From Chryseobacterium gotjawalense (GTDB lineage: Bacteria > Bacteroidota > Bacteroidia > Flavobacteriales > Weeksellaceae), in assembly GCF_030012525.1 (NCBI RefSeq), contig NZ_CP124855.1, positions 2,790,001 through 2,854,000 on the forward strand: a stretch of 64,000 nt of DNA, read 5' to 3'. This document shows positions 45,708 to 59,800 of this stretch, piece by piece. Made by a program: the position numbers and the translations under genes. Under the pieces are notes generated by a model. That model was not told where the DNA came from. It ran no database searches and was given only the letters and a program-made list of their open reading frames with translations. Numbering within the stretch: position 1 is the first letter of the stretch; every line of letters starts with the position of its first letter.

Positions 45708-45722
45708 GATCATTGACATACA
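45708..45722 (+). promoter_or_regulatory. Leader motif GATCATTGACAT, copy 1
   Basis: AGATCATTGACAT occurs ahead of 16S here and again ahead of 23S at 48012. It is a boxA-like antitermination or processing signal by position. Confidence 0.5.
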
Positions 45723-45786
45723 AATAACAACCAAAAAAGTAAGGAAAAACTAAAGCGATAATAACTTTGAGTGAGTCAGACAAACA

Positions 45787-47303
<1,517 letters not shown>

Positions 47304-47378
47304 TTTGAGACTCTTCGTTAGGAGAGTATAAACAAACAACACGATACGCAAGTATCAGAGCACTTGCTCAAAGTTAGC

Positions 47379-47402
47379 TTCAGTTTTTTCTTATTTGGAC
47401 GG
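47379..47402 (+). other. Trailing arm of the pre-16S processing stem
   Basis: GCTTCAGTTTTTTCTTATTTGG is complementary, with a few gaps, to the leader segment 45731-45757 ending CTAAAGC. Such a stem is an RNase III target. Confidence 0.5.
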
Positions 47403-47459
47403 TTGATTATTTAAAAATATACCCACTAGGATTAGTAATCAGGGAAAGAGAGACCAGAG

Positions 47460-47525
47460 ATGGGTAGATAATAGATGAGAGACATAAAGTCTAATATCTA
47501 AAGTCTAAAAATCTCAAATCTAAAT
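47460..47525. repeat. Low-complexity TCTAATATCTAAAG repeats in the spacer
   Basis: Same type as the tracts at 15914 and 33716. Confidence 0.5.
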
Positions 47526-47527
47526 GA

Positions 47528-47601
47528 AGTCTCGTAGCTCAGCTGGTTAGAGCGCTACACTGATAATGTAGAGGTCGGCAGTTCGAGCCTGCCCGAGACT
47601 A
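47528..47601 (+). tRNA. tRNA-Ile (GAT anticodon)
   Basis: Acceptor AGTCTCG/CGAGACT, D-arm TAGCTCAGCTGGTTAGAGC, anticodon GAT at 47562-47564, T-arm GGCAGTTCGAGCCTGCC. CCA is not encoded. Confidence 0.95.
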
Positions 47602-47695
47602 CTAATAATAAGACGGGAAGGTAAAAGAAGCAAGATAAAAGACGATTTATTAGTCTTTACTCTTTATTCTTTACTCTTCAAAGTCTCATACTAGC

Positions 47696-47769
47696 GGGGA
47701 ATTAGCTCAGTTGGCTAGAGCGCCTGCCTTGCACGCAGGAGGTCAAGGGTTCGACTCCCTTATTCTCCA
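47696..47769 (+). tRNA. tRNA-Ala (TGC anticodon)
   Basis: Acceptor GGGGAAT/ATTCTCC, anticodon TGC at 47730-47732, T-arm AAGGGTTCGACTCCCTT. Confidence 0.95.
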
Positions 47770-48011
47770 CAAGTTATAGGAATATAACGGGAATAGTTAC
47801 AGAAATGTAACGAAAAGCTTCAAAAAAGAAGCAAGCATAGAAGATAATTACATTACAGATTTAAGAATTATGCCAGGAGGCAGAGCGGACTAAGTAATTA
47901 GTAAGTTTGATAGGATCGATACCTATATTATTCACATATTATGACTTTGATTTAAAAGTTACGGAAAGAGCCAAAAACAATTTCTGTTCATCAGGGAAGT
48001 AATAAGATACA

Positions 48012-48024
48012 AGATCATTGACAT
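48012..48024 (+). promoter_or_regulatory. Leader motif GATCATTGACAT, copy 2
   Basis: Identical 12-base motif to the one at 45709, about 125 bases before 23S. Confidence 0.5.
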
Positions 48025-48027
48025 TAA

Positions 48028-48048
48028 CGATAAGAACATCACAAAGAG
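48028..48048 (+). other. Leading arm of the pre-23S processing stem
   Basis: CGATAAGAACATCACAAAGAG pairs with CTCTTTGTGAACGTTTTTATCG at 50935-50956. Confidence 0.6.
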
Positions 48049-48144
48049 AAAACCGAGCACTTTCGAGTGCCGAGTTTAAATAAAACTAGTCTAACAGCAA
48101 TGTTAGACAACAAAACTGAACTAATATATTATTAGGAAAGAAAT

Positions 48145-50910
<2,766 letters not shown>

Positions 50911-50984
50911 TACTTGGAAGTGCAACAAGGTTTGCTCTTTGTGAACGTTTTTATCGATTTTTTAGTTAGACTGAAAGAACCAAG

Positions 50985-51045
50985 ATTAAAGAAGCAAGAC
51001 TGTAATGTCTTTTATCTTTCTTCTATCATCTTTTATCTACTAATA
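50985..51045. repeat. TCTTTTATC low-complexity tract
   Basis: Between 23S and 5S: TCTTTTATCTTTCTTCTATCATC, same flavour as 15914, 33716 and 47460. Confidence 0.45.
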
Positions 51046-51081
51046 ACATATACTGTACATCCTTTTGTACAAAACAACCTT

Positions 51082-51189
<108 letters not shown>

Positions 51190-51195
51190 TTTTTT

Positions 51196-51232
51196 AAAAC
51201 CTCAATCATTTATTTGATTGAGGTTTTTTTTG
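51196..51232 (+). terminator. Terminator of the rRNA operon
   Basis: AAAACCTCAATCA-loop-TGATTGAGGTTTTTTTT. Confidence 0.85.
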
Positions 51233-51361
51233 TGACCTAAACCCAGGAAAAAAACTGAAATACAAAAGTAGGGCAATAAATTATACGTTTTTTATAAAGT
51301 TCTGTTTTTGGAATCAAACATTTGTCATAACTTTTATTGATTCTAAATAGCAAAAATTCCG

Positions 51362-51369
51362 TAAATTTG
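51362..51369 (+). promoter_or_regulatory. -7 element of mrp
   Basis: TAAATTTG lies 24 bases before ATG 51394; TTG is 22 bases upstream of it. Confidence 0.5.
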
Positions 51370-51393
51370 ACATTCAATTTATTATATAGAATT

Positions 51394-52497
51394 ATGTTGA
51401 CAAAAGATAAAGTTCAGGCGTTTCTGAAAGAAATAGAAGTAGATGATTTGGTTCAGAATTTCCAGGTTATGGGGAATGATGTATATATCGATATGACAGC
51501 GCATTCACCTGCAATGCACGAAAAGAAAAAATTAGAAGCTGCCATGAAACAGGCCTTTGCTTCTGAATTTGGAGAAGAAATCATTTTGAAATTAAAAATC
51601 GCTTCTCCGGAACCGTCCGAAATTCAACAAAGTCAGATCAAAGGAAAGCAGATTAAAGGCATTCAAAATATTATCGCAATTGCTTCCGGTAAAGGTGGTG
51701 TTGGGAAATCTACGGTTGCAGCAAACATCGCGGTAACTTTAGCACAAATGGGTTTCAAAGTTGGGATCTTAGATGCCGATATTTACGGACCATCTGTTCC
51801 GACGATGTTTGATACGGAAGGCGCAAAACCAATCTCGGTAGAAATTGACGGTAAAAATTTAATGAAACCCGTTGAAAATTACGGCGTCAAAATGTTGTCT
51901 ATTGGCTATTTCTCAGGAGCTAACCAAGCCGTAGTTTGGCGTGGGCCAATGGCCTCTAAAGCTTTGAATCAAATGATTCGTGATGCAGCTTGGGGAGAAT
52001 TAGATTTCCTTTTAATCGATTTGCCTCCGGGAACAGGCGATATTCACTTGTCTATTATCCAGGAAGTGCCGGTAACAGGAGCGGTTATCGTAAGTACACC
52101 ACAACATGTTGCGCTTGCCGACGTGAGAAAAGGAATCGCAATGTTCCAAATGGAAAGCATTAATATTCCGGTTTTAGGTTTAATCGAAAATATGGCGTAT
52201 TTTACCCCCGAAGAATTACCAGATAATAAATATTATATTTTCGGAAATCAAGGAGCACAATATTTAGCAGAAGATTTAGGAATTCCTGTGTTAGGAGAAA
52301 TTCCTTTAATTCAAAGTATCCGTGAAGCGGGTGATGTTGGCAGACCTGCTGCTTTGCAGGAAGGCTCGCTGATTTCTGGAATTTATAAGAAGACCACTCA
52401 GAATATGATTGAAAGTCTGGTCGAAAGAAATAAAAACCTTCCCGCGACGGAAGCAGTAAAAATCACAACCATGGCAGGTTGTTCTCCTAAAAAATAG
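51394..52497 (+). CDS. Mrp/ApbC-family iron-sulfur cluster carrier ATPase
   Basis: 367 residues from ATG 51394; the frame opens 57 bases earlier. An N-terminal MIP18-like domain (about 1-90) precedes the ParA-type ATPase, with the deviant Walker A SGKGGVGKST, ILDADIYGPSVP and DLPPGTGD. A short Cys tail (TMAGCSPKK) ends it. It carries Fe-S clusters to apo-proteins. nfuA follows after 86 bases, supporting this role. Confidence 0.94.
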   Translation: MLTKDKVQAFLKEIEVDDLVQNFQVMGNDVYIDMTAHSPAMHEKKKLEAAMKQAFASEFGEEIILKLKIASPEPSEIQQSQIKGKQIKGIQNIIAIASGKGGVGKSTVAANIAVTLAQMGFKVGILDADIYGPSVPTMFDTEGAKPISVEIDGKNLMKPVENYGVKMLSIGYFSGANQAVVWRGPMASKALNQMIRDAAWGELDFLLIDLPPGTGDIHLSIIQEVPVTGAVIVSTPQHVALADVRKGIAMFQMESINIPVLGLIENMAYFTPEELPDNKYYIFGNQGAQYLAEDLGIPVLGEIPLIQSIREAGDVGRPAALQEGSLISGIYKKTTQNMIESLVERNKNLPATEAVKITTMAGCSPKK

Positions 52498-52583
52498 GAA
52501 ACTATAATTCGGAGTGTCAAAAAAAAAAATTTAAGAATTTTTTTTGACGGGTGGTTTACAATAACAAATCATGATTTAAAACG

Positions 52584-52832
52584 ATGAACAAAGAAATGAA
52601 ACACGAAGAAACAGTAACCAAAGTGATGGATGCCCTCGAAAGTATTCGTCCGTTTCTGAATAAAGATGGCGGAGATATCGAACTCATCGATGTACAGGGA
52701 CAAACCGTTTTGGTGAAGCTTCATGGGAACTGTAACGGTTGCCCAATGAGTTTTTCTACCATGAAGTTGGGCGTGGAGACCACTGTAAAACAATTTGCTC
52801 CGGAAATTCTGGAAGTGTTGGCAATAGAGTAA
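52584..52832 (+). CDS. NifU C-terminal domain Fe-S carrier
   Basis: 82 residues. ALESIRPFLNKDGGDIELI and GNCNGCPMS (Cys50, Cys53) are the Nfu domain with its cluster-binding C-x-x-C. It works with the Mrp neighbour in cluster transfer. Confidence 0.94.
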   Translation: MNKEMKHEETVTKVMDALESIRPFLNKDGGDIELIDVQGQTVLVKLHGNCNGCPMSFSTMKLGVETTVKQFAPEILEVLAIE

Positions 52833-52856
52833 TTTTAAAGATTTGATACAATTGGG

Positions 52857-52880
52857 AAACGGACTTTTGTCCGTTTTTTA
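52857..52880 (+). terminator. Terminator after nfu
   Basis: AAACGGAC-TTTT-GTCCGTTTTTT. Confidence 0.8.
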
Positions 52881-52979
52881 TTTGAAGTGCTTTTCACAGC
52901 AAGACATTCAATTATTTCTTTAAATGTAAAATGGATTTGAAATTAAATTAATATTTTAGCAGATTAAACGAATTAGTAT

Positions 52980-53840
52980 ATGATTGCCATAATAGACGGC
53001 GGTTCTACCAAATGTGATTGGGTGATCCTCGATAACGCAGGGAAACCTCATTTGAAAACAACAACTTTGGGCTTTAATCCCAATATTATAAATCCCGATT
53101 TTATCGGCCAGGAAATCGATAGAAACCAAGACTTGTTCTTTGTAAAAAATCACATCGAGAAAGTGTTTTTTTATGGGTCAGGTTGTGGAACTCCCGCCAA
53201 TGTTAAGAAGGTGGAAAGTGAGTTTGCAAAAGCTTTTCCGCAGGCAGAGGTTCGGATTAAAGAAGATTTAACTGCGGCTGCTTATGCCGCCTACAATGGT
53301 AAGCCAGCAATCGTTTGCATTTTGGGAACCGGTTCTAATTCCTGCTTCTTCGATGGCGAAAAAATTAGGGTAGATTTGCCTTCCCTCGGATTTTTAATTG
53401 GTGATGAAGGAAGCGGAAGTGCTTTAGGAAAACATTTGCTGCGTCGTTTTTTTATGAAAAAACTGCCGGCGGATTTAGAGCGCGAGTTTAATAAAACTTA
53501 TCATCTGACGATTGAAGAGGCCATCAGAATGATGTACCATAATCCTCGGGCAAATGCGTACCTGGGAGAATTTAATAAATTTATTGCTGACCATAAAAGC
53601 CATCCTTATTTTCAAAATATGGTTTTCGATGAAATGAAAAATTTTCTCGATTACCAGGTTTTGCCTTATCCGGAATCGGGAGAAATCGAAATAAATTTCA
53701 TTGGCTATATCGCTTATATTTATGAAGATATTCTGCGCGCCGCCGCTGCCGAACTTAATTTAACCATCGGAAAAGTGGTTCAGAAACCGATAGAAAGCCT
53801 GGTCGGTTATCATAAGAAATACATCTTAAACCTCCACTGA
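52980..53840 (+). CDS. BadF/BadG-type ATPase, N-acetylglucosamine kinase-like
   Basis: 286 residues. DGGSTKCDW is the phosphate-1 loop, ILGTGSNSCFF phosphate-2, and GFLIGDEGSGSALGK the adenosine site. It resembles the amino-sugar kinases of Bacteroidota (NAGK-like) and may salvage cell-wall sugars. Exact substrate is not known. Confidence 0.82.
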   Translation: MIAIIDGGSTKCDWVILDNAGKPHLKTTTLGFNPNIINPDFIGQEIDRNQDLFFVKNHIEKVFFYGSGCGTPANVKKVESEFAKAFPQAEVRIKEDLTAAAYAAYNGKPAIVCILGTGSNSCFFDGEKIRVDLPSLGFLIGDEGSGSALGKHLLRRFFMKKLPADLEREFNKTYHLTIEEAIRMMYHNPRANAYLGEFNKFIADHKSHPYFQNMVFDEMKNFLDYQVLPYPESGEIEINFIGYIAYIYEDILRAAAAELNLTIGKVVQKPIESLVGYHKKYILNLH

Positions 53841-53923
53841 TTTTTCTACAAACAGTATTAAAAGAAACTATTTAAAACATACATCAATAGAGGTTTCGTA
53901 CCTTTATATAAAATCAATATATT

Positions 53924-56209
53924 ATGTCCAGTAAAAATAATAGAGACGAAAAAAACTTTAACCAGGCAGCACTTGATTATCATAGCGTTGAACCAAAAGG
54001 AAAAATTGAAGTAGTTCCTTCCAAACCACATACTTCACAAAGAGATTTGTCCCTTGCTTATTCTCCCGGAGTCGCTATCCCTTGTTTGGAAATTGAAAGA
54101 GATCCAAAATTAGCTTACGAATACACCGGGAAAGGAAATTTAGTAGCGGTAATCTCAAACGGAACGGCTGTTTTGGGATTGGGAGATATCGGTGCAGAAG
54201 CTTCAAAACCGGTGATGGAAGGAAAAGGGCTTTTGTTTAAAATCTTTGCCGACATCAATGTTTTTGATATTGAAATTGATGAAAAAGATCCTGATAAATT
54301 CATCGAAATCGTTAAAGGAATTGCCCCAACATTTGGAGGAATCAATCTGGAAGACATCAAGGCTCCGGAAGCATTTTACATCGAACAGAGATTAAAAGAA
54401 GAACTCAATATTCCGTTGATGCACGATGATCAGCACGGAACTGCGATTATTTCTGCGGCGGCATTATTAAATGCCCTTGAAATCGCGGGGAAAAATATAG
54501 GGGAGGTAAAAGTAGTTGTTAATGGTGCTGGAGCTGCCGCAATTGCCTGTACCAAACTCTATCTGGAACTCGGACTGAAAAAAGAAAATGTGTTGATGTG
54601 CGATTCCAAAGGAGTCATCAATCACAAAAGAGAAAATTTAACTCCGGAAAAAATTGATTTTGTAGCCAATACCGAAATCGAAACCTTAGCAGATGCATTA
54701 AAAGGCGCAGACGTTTTCATCGGACTTTCCAAAGCAGATGTCATGACGGCAGAAATGCTTTTGACCATGGCAGACAATCCTGTAGTTTTCGGGTTGGCAA
54801 ATCCAAACCCTGAAATCGAATACGATTTGGCCATGGAAACCAGAAAAGACACCATCATGGCGACCGGAAGAAGCGATTATCCTAACCAGGTGAATAACGT
54901 TCTTGGTTTTCCGTATATTTTCCGTGGTGCGCTGGATGTTCAGGCAACCGGAATTAATGAAGCTATGAAACTGGCGGCAGTTCATGCCATTGCAAATCTG
55001 GCCAAAGAACCCGTTCCTGAAGCGGTAGTTCTAACCTATAATTTAAAGAATTTGAGTTTCGGCCGAGAATATTTCATTCCAAAACCTTTTGATAACCGAT
55101 TGATTACAAGAGTTTCAAAAGCAGTAGCCCAAGCCGCCATGGACAGTGGAATCGCAGGCAAACCGATTGAAGATTTCGACGAATACGAAAATACGCTTCT
55201 CGACAGAATGGGCCGTGACGAAAAACTCATCCGAATGATGCAGAACCGTGCAAAAGCCAATCCAAAAAGAGTTACCCTTGGAAATGCAGAAGAATACAAC
55301 GTGCTGAAAGCGGCGCAGATTCTTTATGAAGAAGGAATTGCACAGCCGATTCTGTTGGGTGATAAAAAATACATCCAGAAGCAGATGAAGAAATTCGGGA
55401 TTGAACTTAACGTTCCGATTGTGGATCCTGCAGATGACGATCAGGAAGAAAACCGTAAAATATACCGGGATGACCTTTGGAAACTCCGCCAGAGAAAAGG
55501 CATGAACGAATATAAAGCCAAAAGATATGTCCGCCAGAGAGATTATTTCGGCCCTTTGATGCTGAGAAACGGTGATACCGATGCGCTGATTGTTGGGTTC
55601 TCCAAAAACTATTCTTCTACGCTGAGACCCGTGCTGGAGGTGATTGAAAAAGAAAAAGGCGTGGACAAAGTGGCGTCGATGATGATGATTCTCACCGAGA
55701 AAAAACCTATTTTCTTTGCCGATACTTCGATCATTCAGAATCCTACCTCTGAAGATTTGGTGAACATTGCTAAAATGTCGGAAATGGTGGTGAAATCTTT
55801 TGCTATTGAACCAAGAATTGCGATGCTTTCTTTTGAAAACTTTGCAGGGATTTCCGAAACGTCGAAAAAAGTAGCGAAAGCGGTTTCCATGCTTCATGAA
55901 AAATTCCCGAACATGATTGTAGACGGAGAAATTCAGCCCGATTTTGCGATGGATGCTGATCATCTTTCAGATTATCCGTTCTCGAAATTAGGAACTACAC
56001 CGGCGAATGTCTTTGTTTTCCCGAATCTTGAAAGCGCGAATCTTTCCTACAAAATTATCCGCGGCATGAAAGTGGCGCAGGTAGTAGGACCTATTTTAAT
56101 GGGACTGAAACAACCGGTTCACGTATTGCAGATGCGCGCAAGTGTAGATGAAATTGTGAATCTGGCGACCATTGCTGTGCTGGATGCCCAGATGAGAGAA
56201 AAGAAATAA
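53924..56209 (+). CDS. maeB: NADP-type malic enzyme with phosphotransacetylase-like domain
   Basis: 761 residues. The malic part (about 1-430) has SLAYSPGVA, NGTAVLGLGDIGA, and MHDDQHGTA. The C-terminal part (about 440-760) resembles phosphate acetyltransferase and is thought to regulate MaeB allosterically; the catalytic activity of that part is usually absent. It makes pyruvate and NADPH from malate, feeding PpsA and lipid synthesis. Confidence 0.93.
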   Translation: MSSKNNRDEKNFNQAALDYHSVEPKGKIEVVPSKPHTSQRDLSLAYSPGVAIPCLEIERDPKLAYEYTGKGNLVAVISNGTAVLGLGDIGAEASKPVMEGKGLLFKIFADINVFDIEIDEKDPDKFIEIVKGIAPTFGGINLEDIKAPEAFYIEQRLKEELNIPLMHDDQHGTAIISAAALLNALEIAGKNIGEVKVVVNGAGAAAIACTKLYLELGLKKENVLMCDSKGVINHKRENLTPEKIDFVANTEIETLADALKGADVFIGLSKADVMTAEMLLTMADNPVVFGLANPNPEIEYDLAMETRKDTIMATGRSDYPNQVNNVLGFPYIFRGALDVQATGINEAMKLAAVHAIANLAKEPVPEAVVLTYNLKNLSFGREYFIPKPFDNRLITRVSKAVAQAAMDSGIAGKPIEDFDEYENTLLDRMGRDEKLIRMMQNRAKANPKRVTLGNAEEYNVLKAAQILYEEGIAQPILLGDKKYIQKQMKKFGIELNVPIVDPADDDQEENRKIYRDDLWKLRQRKGMNEYKAKRYVRQRDYFGPLMLRNGDTDALIVGFSKNYSSTLRPVLEVIEKEKGVDKVASMMMILTEKKPIFFADTSIIQNPTSEDLVNIAKMSEMVVKSFAIEPRIAMLSFENFAGISETSKKVAKAVSMLHEKFPNMIVDGEIQPDFAMDADHLSDYPFSKLGTTPANVFVFPNLESANLSYKIIRGMKVAQVVGPILMGLKQPVHVLQMRASVDEIVNLATIAVLDAQMREKK

Positions 56210-56250
56210 ATTTATATCAAAACTATAAACTTCAGTATAAAAAACACAAA

Positions 56251-56835
56251 ATGATTTATTCTTTAAAAGGAATTGTTCAACAACTTAATCCAACTTCCAT
56301 TGTTATTGATGTACAGGGAGTTGGGTATTTGGTTGGGGTCAGTTTGCAAACTTCCGAGAAATTAGTGTTAGGAAAAGAAACATTTTTAAACATTCAACAG
56401 ATTATCCGGGAGGACGCCAATCTGCTTTTCGGTTTTAACACAATTTTAGAGAAAGAAATGTTTAATCTGTTAATAAGTGTTAATGGAGTGGGGCCGGTTT
56501 CTGCCCTGATTATGCTTTCTTCTTTGTCCCTTACAGAGATTGCGGCAGGCATCCTTTCAAACAATAGTGCCCTGTTGCAAAAAGTAAAAGGAATCGGTGT
56601 TAAAACTGCGGAAAGAATCGTGGTCGACTTGAGAGACAAAGTCCAAAAATTCAGCATTTCCGATGAAAATATTTCTATATATGTGAATAATAAAGTGAAA
56701 GAAGAATCGTTATCTGCATTAGAGGTTTTGGGCATTTCCAAGAAGATGAGTGAGAAAATTGCAGACCGAATTCTAAAGCAGAATCCTGATCTTCGGGTAG
56801 AAGATCTGGTGAAGCAAATTTTAAAAAATATTTAA
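56251..56835 (+). CDS. ruvA: Holliday junction DNA helicase subunit RuvA
   Basis: 194 residues. N-terminal OB fold (1-64), two helix-hairpin-helix motifs (VNGVGPVSALIML and VKGIGVKTAERIVVDL), then the flexible linker and RuvB-binding C-terminus. It targets RuvB to Holliday junctions. sprA follows only 3 bases later. Confidence 0.95.
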   Translation: MIYSLKGIVQQLNPTSIVIDVQGVGYLVGVSLQTSEKLVLGKETFLNIQQIIREDANLLFGFNTILEKEMFNLLISVNGVGPVSALIMLSSLSLTEIAAGILSNNSALLQKVKGIGVKTAERIVVDLRDKVQKFSISDENISIYVNNKVKEESLSALEVLGISKKMSEKIADRILKQNPDLRVEDLVKQILKNI

Positions 56836-56838
56836 CAT

Positions 56839-59800
56839 TTGGAGAAGAATAGTTTTTTTCAGTATAGATTTTTAGTTTTTATTTTGACGTGTTTCTCTTT
56901 TGTAAGCAGTTTTGCTCAAGAGAAGCCGACCGACAGTTCATCAGTTAGGACAGATTTTTCTTTGCCCAACCCGATGCGATATGATGCATTTTACGATGTG
57001 TCAAGCGGAATGTATATTCTCTATCCAAAAATCGGAAATACGGTCGTCGGAAATCCCATGTCCATGACCTCTGCGGAATATCATCAGTACATGCTCAAGA
57101 ATCAGTTGAGTGAATATTACAAAGAAAAATCTGCAACAAATGCTTTAGGTTATAGAAAAGACCAAACCGAAGCCATTAAAAAAGGATTGCTCCCAAGTGT
57201 TGATATTAAAAATAAGATTTTCGAGAGTTTATTCGGTGGTAATAAAATCGAGATTATTCCGCAAGGTTTCGCCTCGTTCGATATCGGCGGCCTTTACCAA
57301 AAAATCGACAATCCTTTAATTTTACCTCAAAACAGAACCAATTTCGCTGTTGATATCCAGCAGAGAATCCAAATGGGATTAATCGGTAAAGTTGGTGAAA
57401 ACCTGCAGCTTAAAGCCAACTATGATACCCAAAGTGGTTTCGCTTTTGAGAACAGAATGAATCTGGTGTGGCAGGCAAAAGGATCTTGGAAAGATTTACA
57501 GTCAAAAGGTCTTACCGATAAAACCACAGGCGGCGAAGATAAAATTATAAAAAGAGTAGAATTCGGAAATGTTAATATGCCGCTTTCTACCAATTTAATT
57601 CGCGGGTCAGAATCTTTGTTTGGTTTAAAGACCGAATTTCAGTTAGGCAAAACGTACGGAACTTTGGTGTTTTCCCAACAGCAGGGTGAGGCACGGACCA
57701 TCATCGCGCAAGGTGGCGGCGTAATGAATTCCTTTAAATTAAATGCAATTGATTATGAAGATAATCAGCATTATTATTTAGACCATTATTTCTTAAATAA
57801 TTACGACAAAGCACTTCTGAATTATCCACAGATCAATTCAAGAATCAGCATTACCAGAATTGAAGCCTGGGTTTTGGACCAGGGTTCAGGAAGCCTTCAG
57901 GATCAAAAAGGGATTTTGGGAATTCGGGATTTAGGTGAAGGGATTTCCGGTTATCCGGATAATTCTCAAAATAATTTATATCAAAGTATTTCCACTGCTA
58001 TCGGGATTCCGAGGGATGCAGGAACAGATTATGGAAACATCATCAAAGGTCAGCTTTTTCCCAATGCAAACGGTTCGCCGGAAGCATATTCTGACGGAGA
58101 GCAATATATTTTCAACAGAAAAGCCCGGAAATTAAATCCAAACGAATTTACATTTAATCCGCAGTTGGGATATATGTCGCTTAACCAAAGATTAAATGAC
58201 AACCAGCTTCTGGCAGTTTCTTACAGTTTTACGTTGAATGGAGATAATAAGGTGTACAAAGTCGGAGAGTTTTCAGAAGAAAGTCCGGTTTTGATAACCA
58301 AAGTTTTGAAACCAAACAGTACCGTAAAAACCACTTCGCCAATGTGGGATTTGATGATGAAGAATATTTATCCATTAAATACCAATCAAATCAATCCGGA
58401 CGGATTTTTATTAAATGTGTATTACCGTGATCCACAAAATGGCGGAAAAGTAAATTATCTGCCAACAACTGTGAATTCCCCAACAACGCAGATTAATCCT
58501 AACCTTTTGAAATTATTCAACTGGGACCGTTTGAATATGAATAACGATTTACAGGAAGGTGGCGGAGAAACCGGAGACGGTATTTTCGACTTCGTGCCGG
58601 GAATAACGGTGGATCCTGAAAATGGAAAAGTGATTTTCACCAAAGCAAAACCTTTCGGTGCCTATCTGCAAAATGTTTTGGGAACAAGTGATCCTAAATT
58701 TGTTTTTAATGAATTATACGACCAACAGAAACAGGTAGCTTCTCAAAGCAATTTGGCGCTGCGTTACACGATGGAAGGTCGGTTTAAAGGAACTCAGGGT
58801 TCCGGTATTTCTCTTGGCGCGATCAATGTTCCGCAAGGTTCTGTAAAAGTTTCTGCCAACGGTGTTCAGCTTCAGGAAGGGGTGGACTATACGGTAGATT
58901 ACATGTTGGGATCGGTAAACATTATTAATGAAACGGTGAAACAATCCGGCCAGGCGGTAAGTATTTCTCTGGAAAATCAATTGATTTTTAATACCCAAAG
59001 AAAAAGATTTTTAGGTTTAAACCTGGAAAGAAAATTCAATGAACACCTTACCGCAGGTGCAACTGTTGTTAATTATGCCGAAACTCCATTAACTCAGAAA
59101 GTAAACTTTGGCCAGGAAGCGGTGAATAATACCATGGCAGGATTCAATATTTTATATAATAATGAATTGCCGTTTTTAACCAGATTAACCGATAAAATTC
59201 CTTTTATAAATACAGAAGCGCCGTCGAATTTGAGTTTCCTTGCAGAAGGTGCTTATTTAATTCCGGGACAGAATAAAGGAATTGGCGACCAGTCATATAT
59301 CGATGATTTCGAACAAAGTACTTCCAAGATCTCACTGAAAGAACCGGCGATGTGGAGCTTGGCTTCAAAGCCGGAAAAAAATCCTGAACCTTTCTTTTTA
59401 AATGGAGGATTAAATGATAATCTTGCTTCCGGAAACGGTAGGGGATTATTAACCTGGTATAACATCGACCCGAGATTTTACGGAATTGGCGGGAAAGCTC
59501 CGAACGGAATTAATGCGGCTGCGGTTTCTAATCACGCTTCACGACGCGTGCAAATGTCGGAATTGTACAACAGCAGGGATTTCGTGGCGGGGGAGCAATT
59601 ATACACCAATACCTTTGATATCAGTTATTTTCCCAATGAAAGAGGGCCTTATAACATCAATAAAAATATAGAAACAACAAAAGAAAGATGGGCAGGTTTA
59701 ATGAGACCGGTTTCGGTTTCTAATTTCGTGAATTCCAATATTGAGTATGTAGAATTCTGGATGATGGATCCGCATGCTGATGGAAATCCTTTGGGAACCA

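Larger units (their letters stand above)
47770..48135. other. Spacer between tRNA-Ala and 23S
   Basis: Holds the second GATCATTGACAT motif (48012), the leading arm of the pre-23S stem (48028-48048), and a hairpin GTCTAAC/GTTAGAC at 48091-48111. No gene. Confidence 0.6.

Noticed and set aside
55115..55963. Antisense frame of 282 codons in maeB
   Set aside because: The opposite strand encodes a clear, conserved malic enzyme; the antisense product is His/Phe/Arg-rich as expected of a shadow frame.
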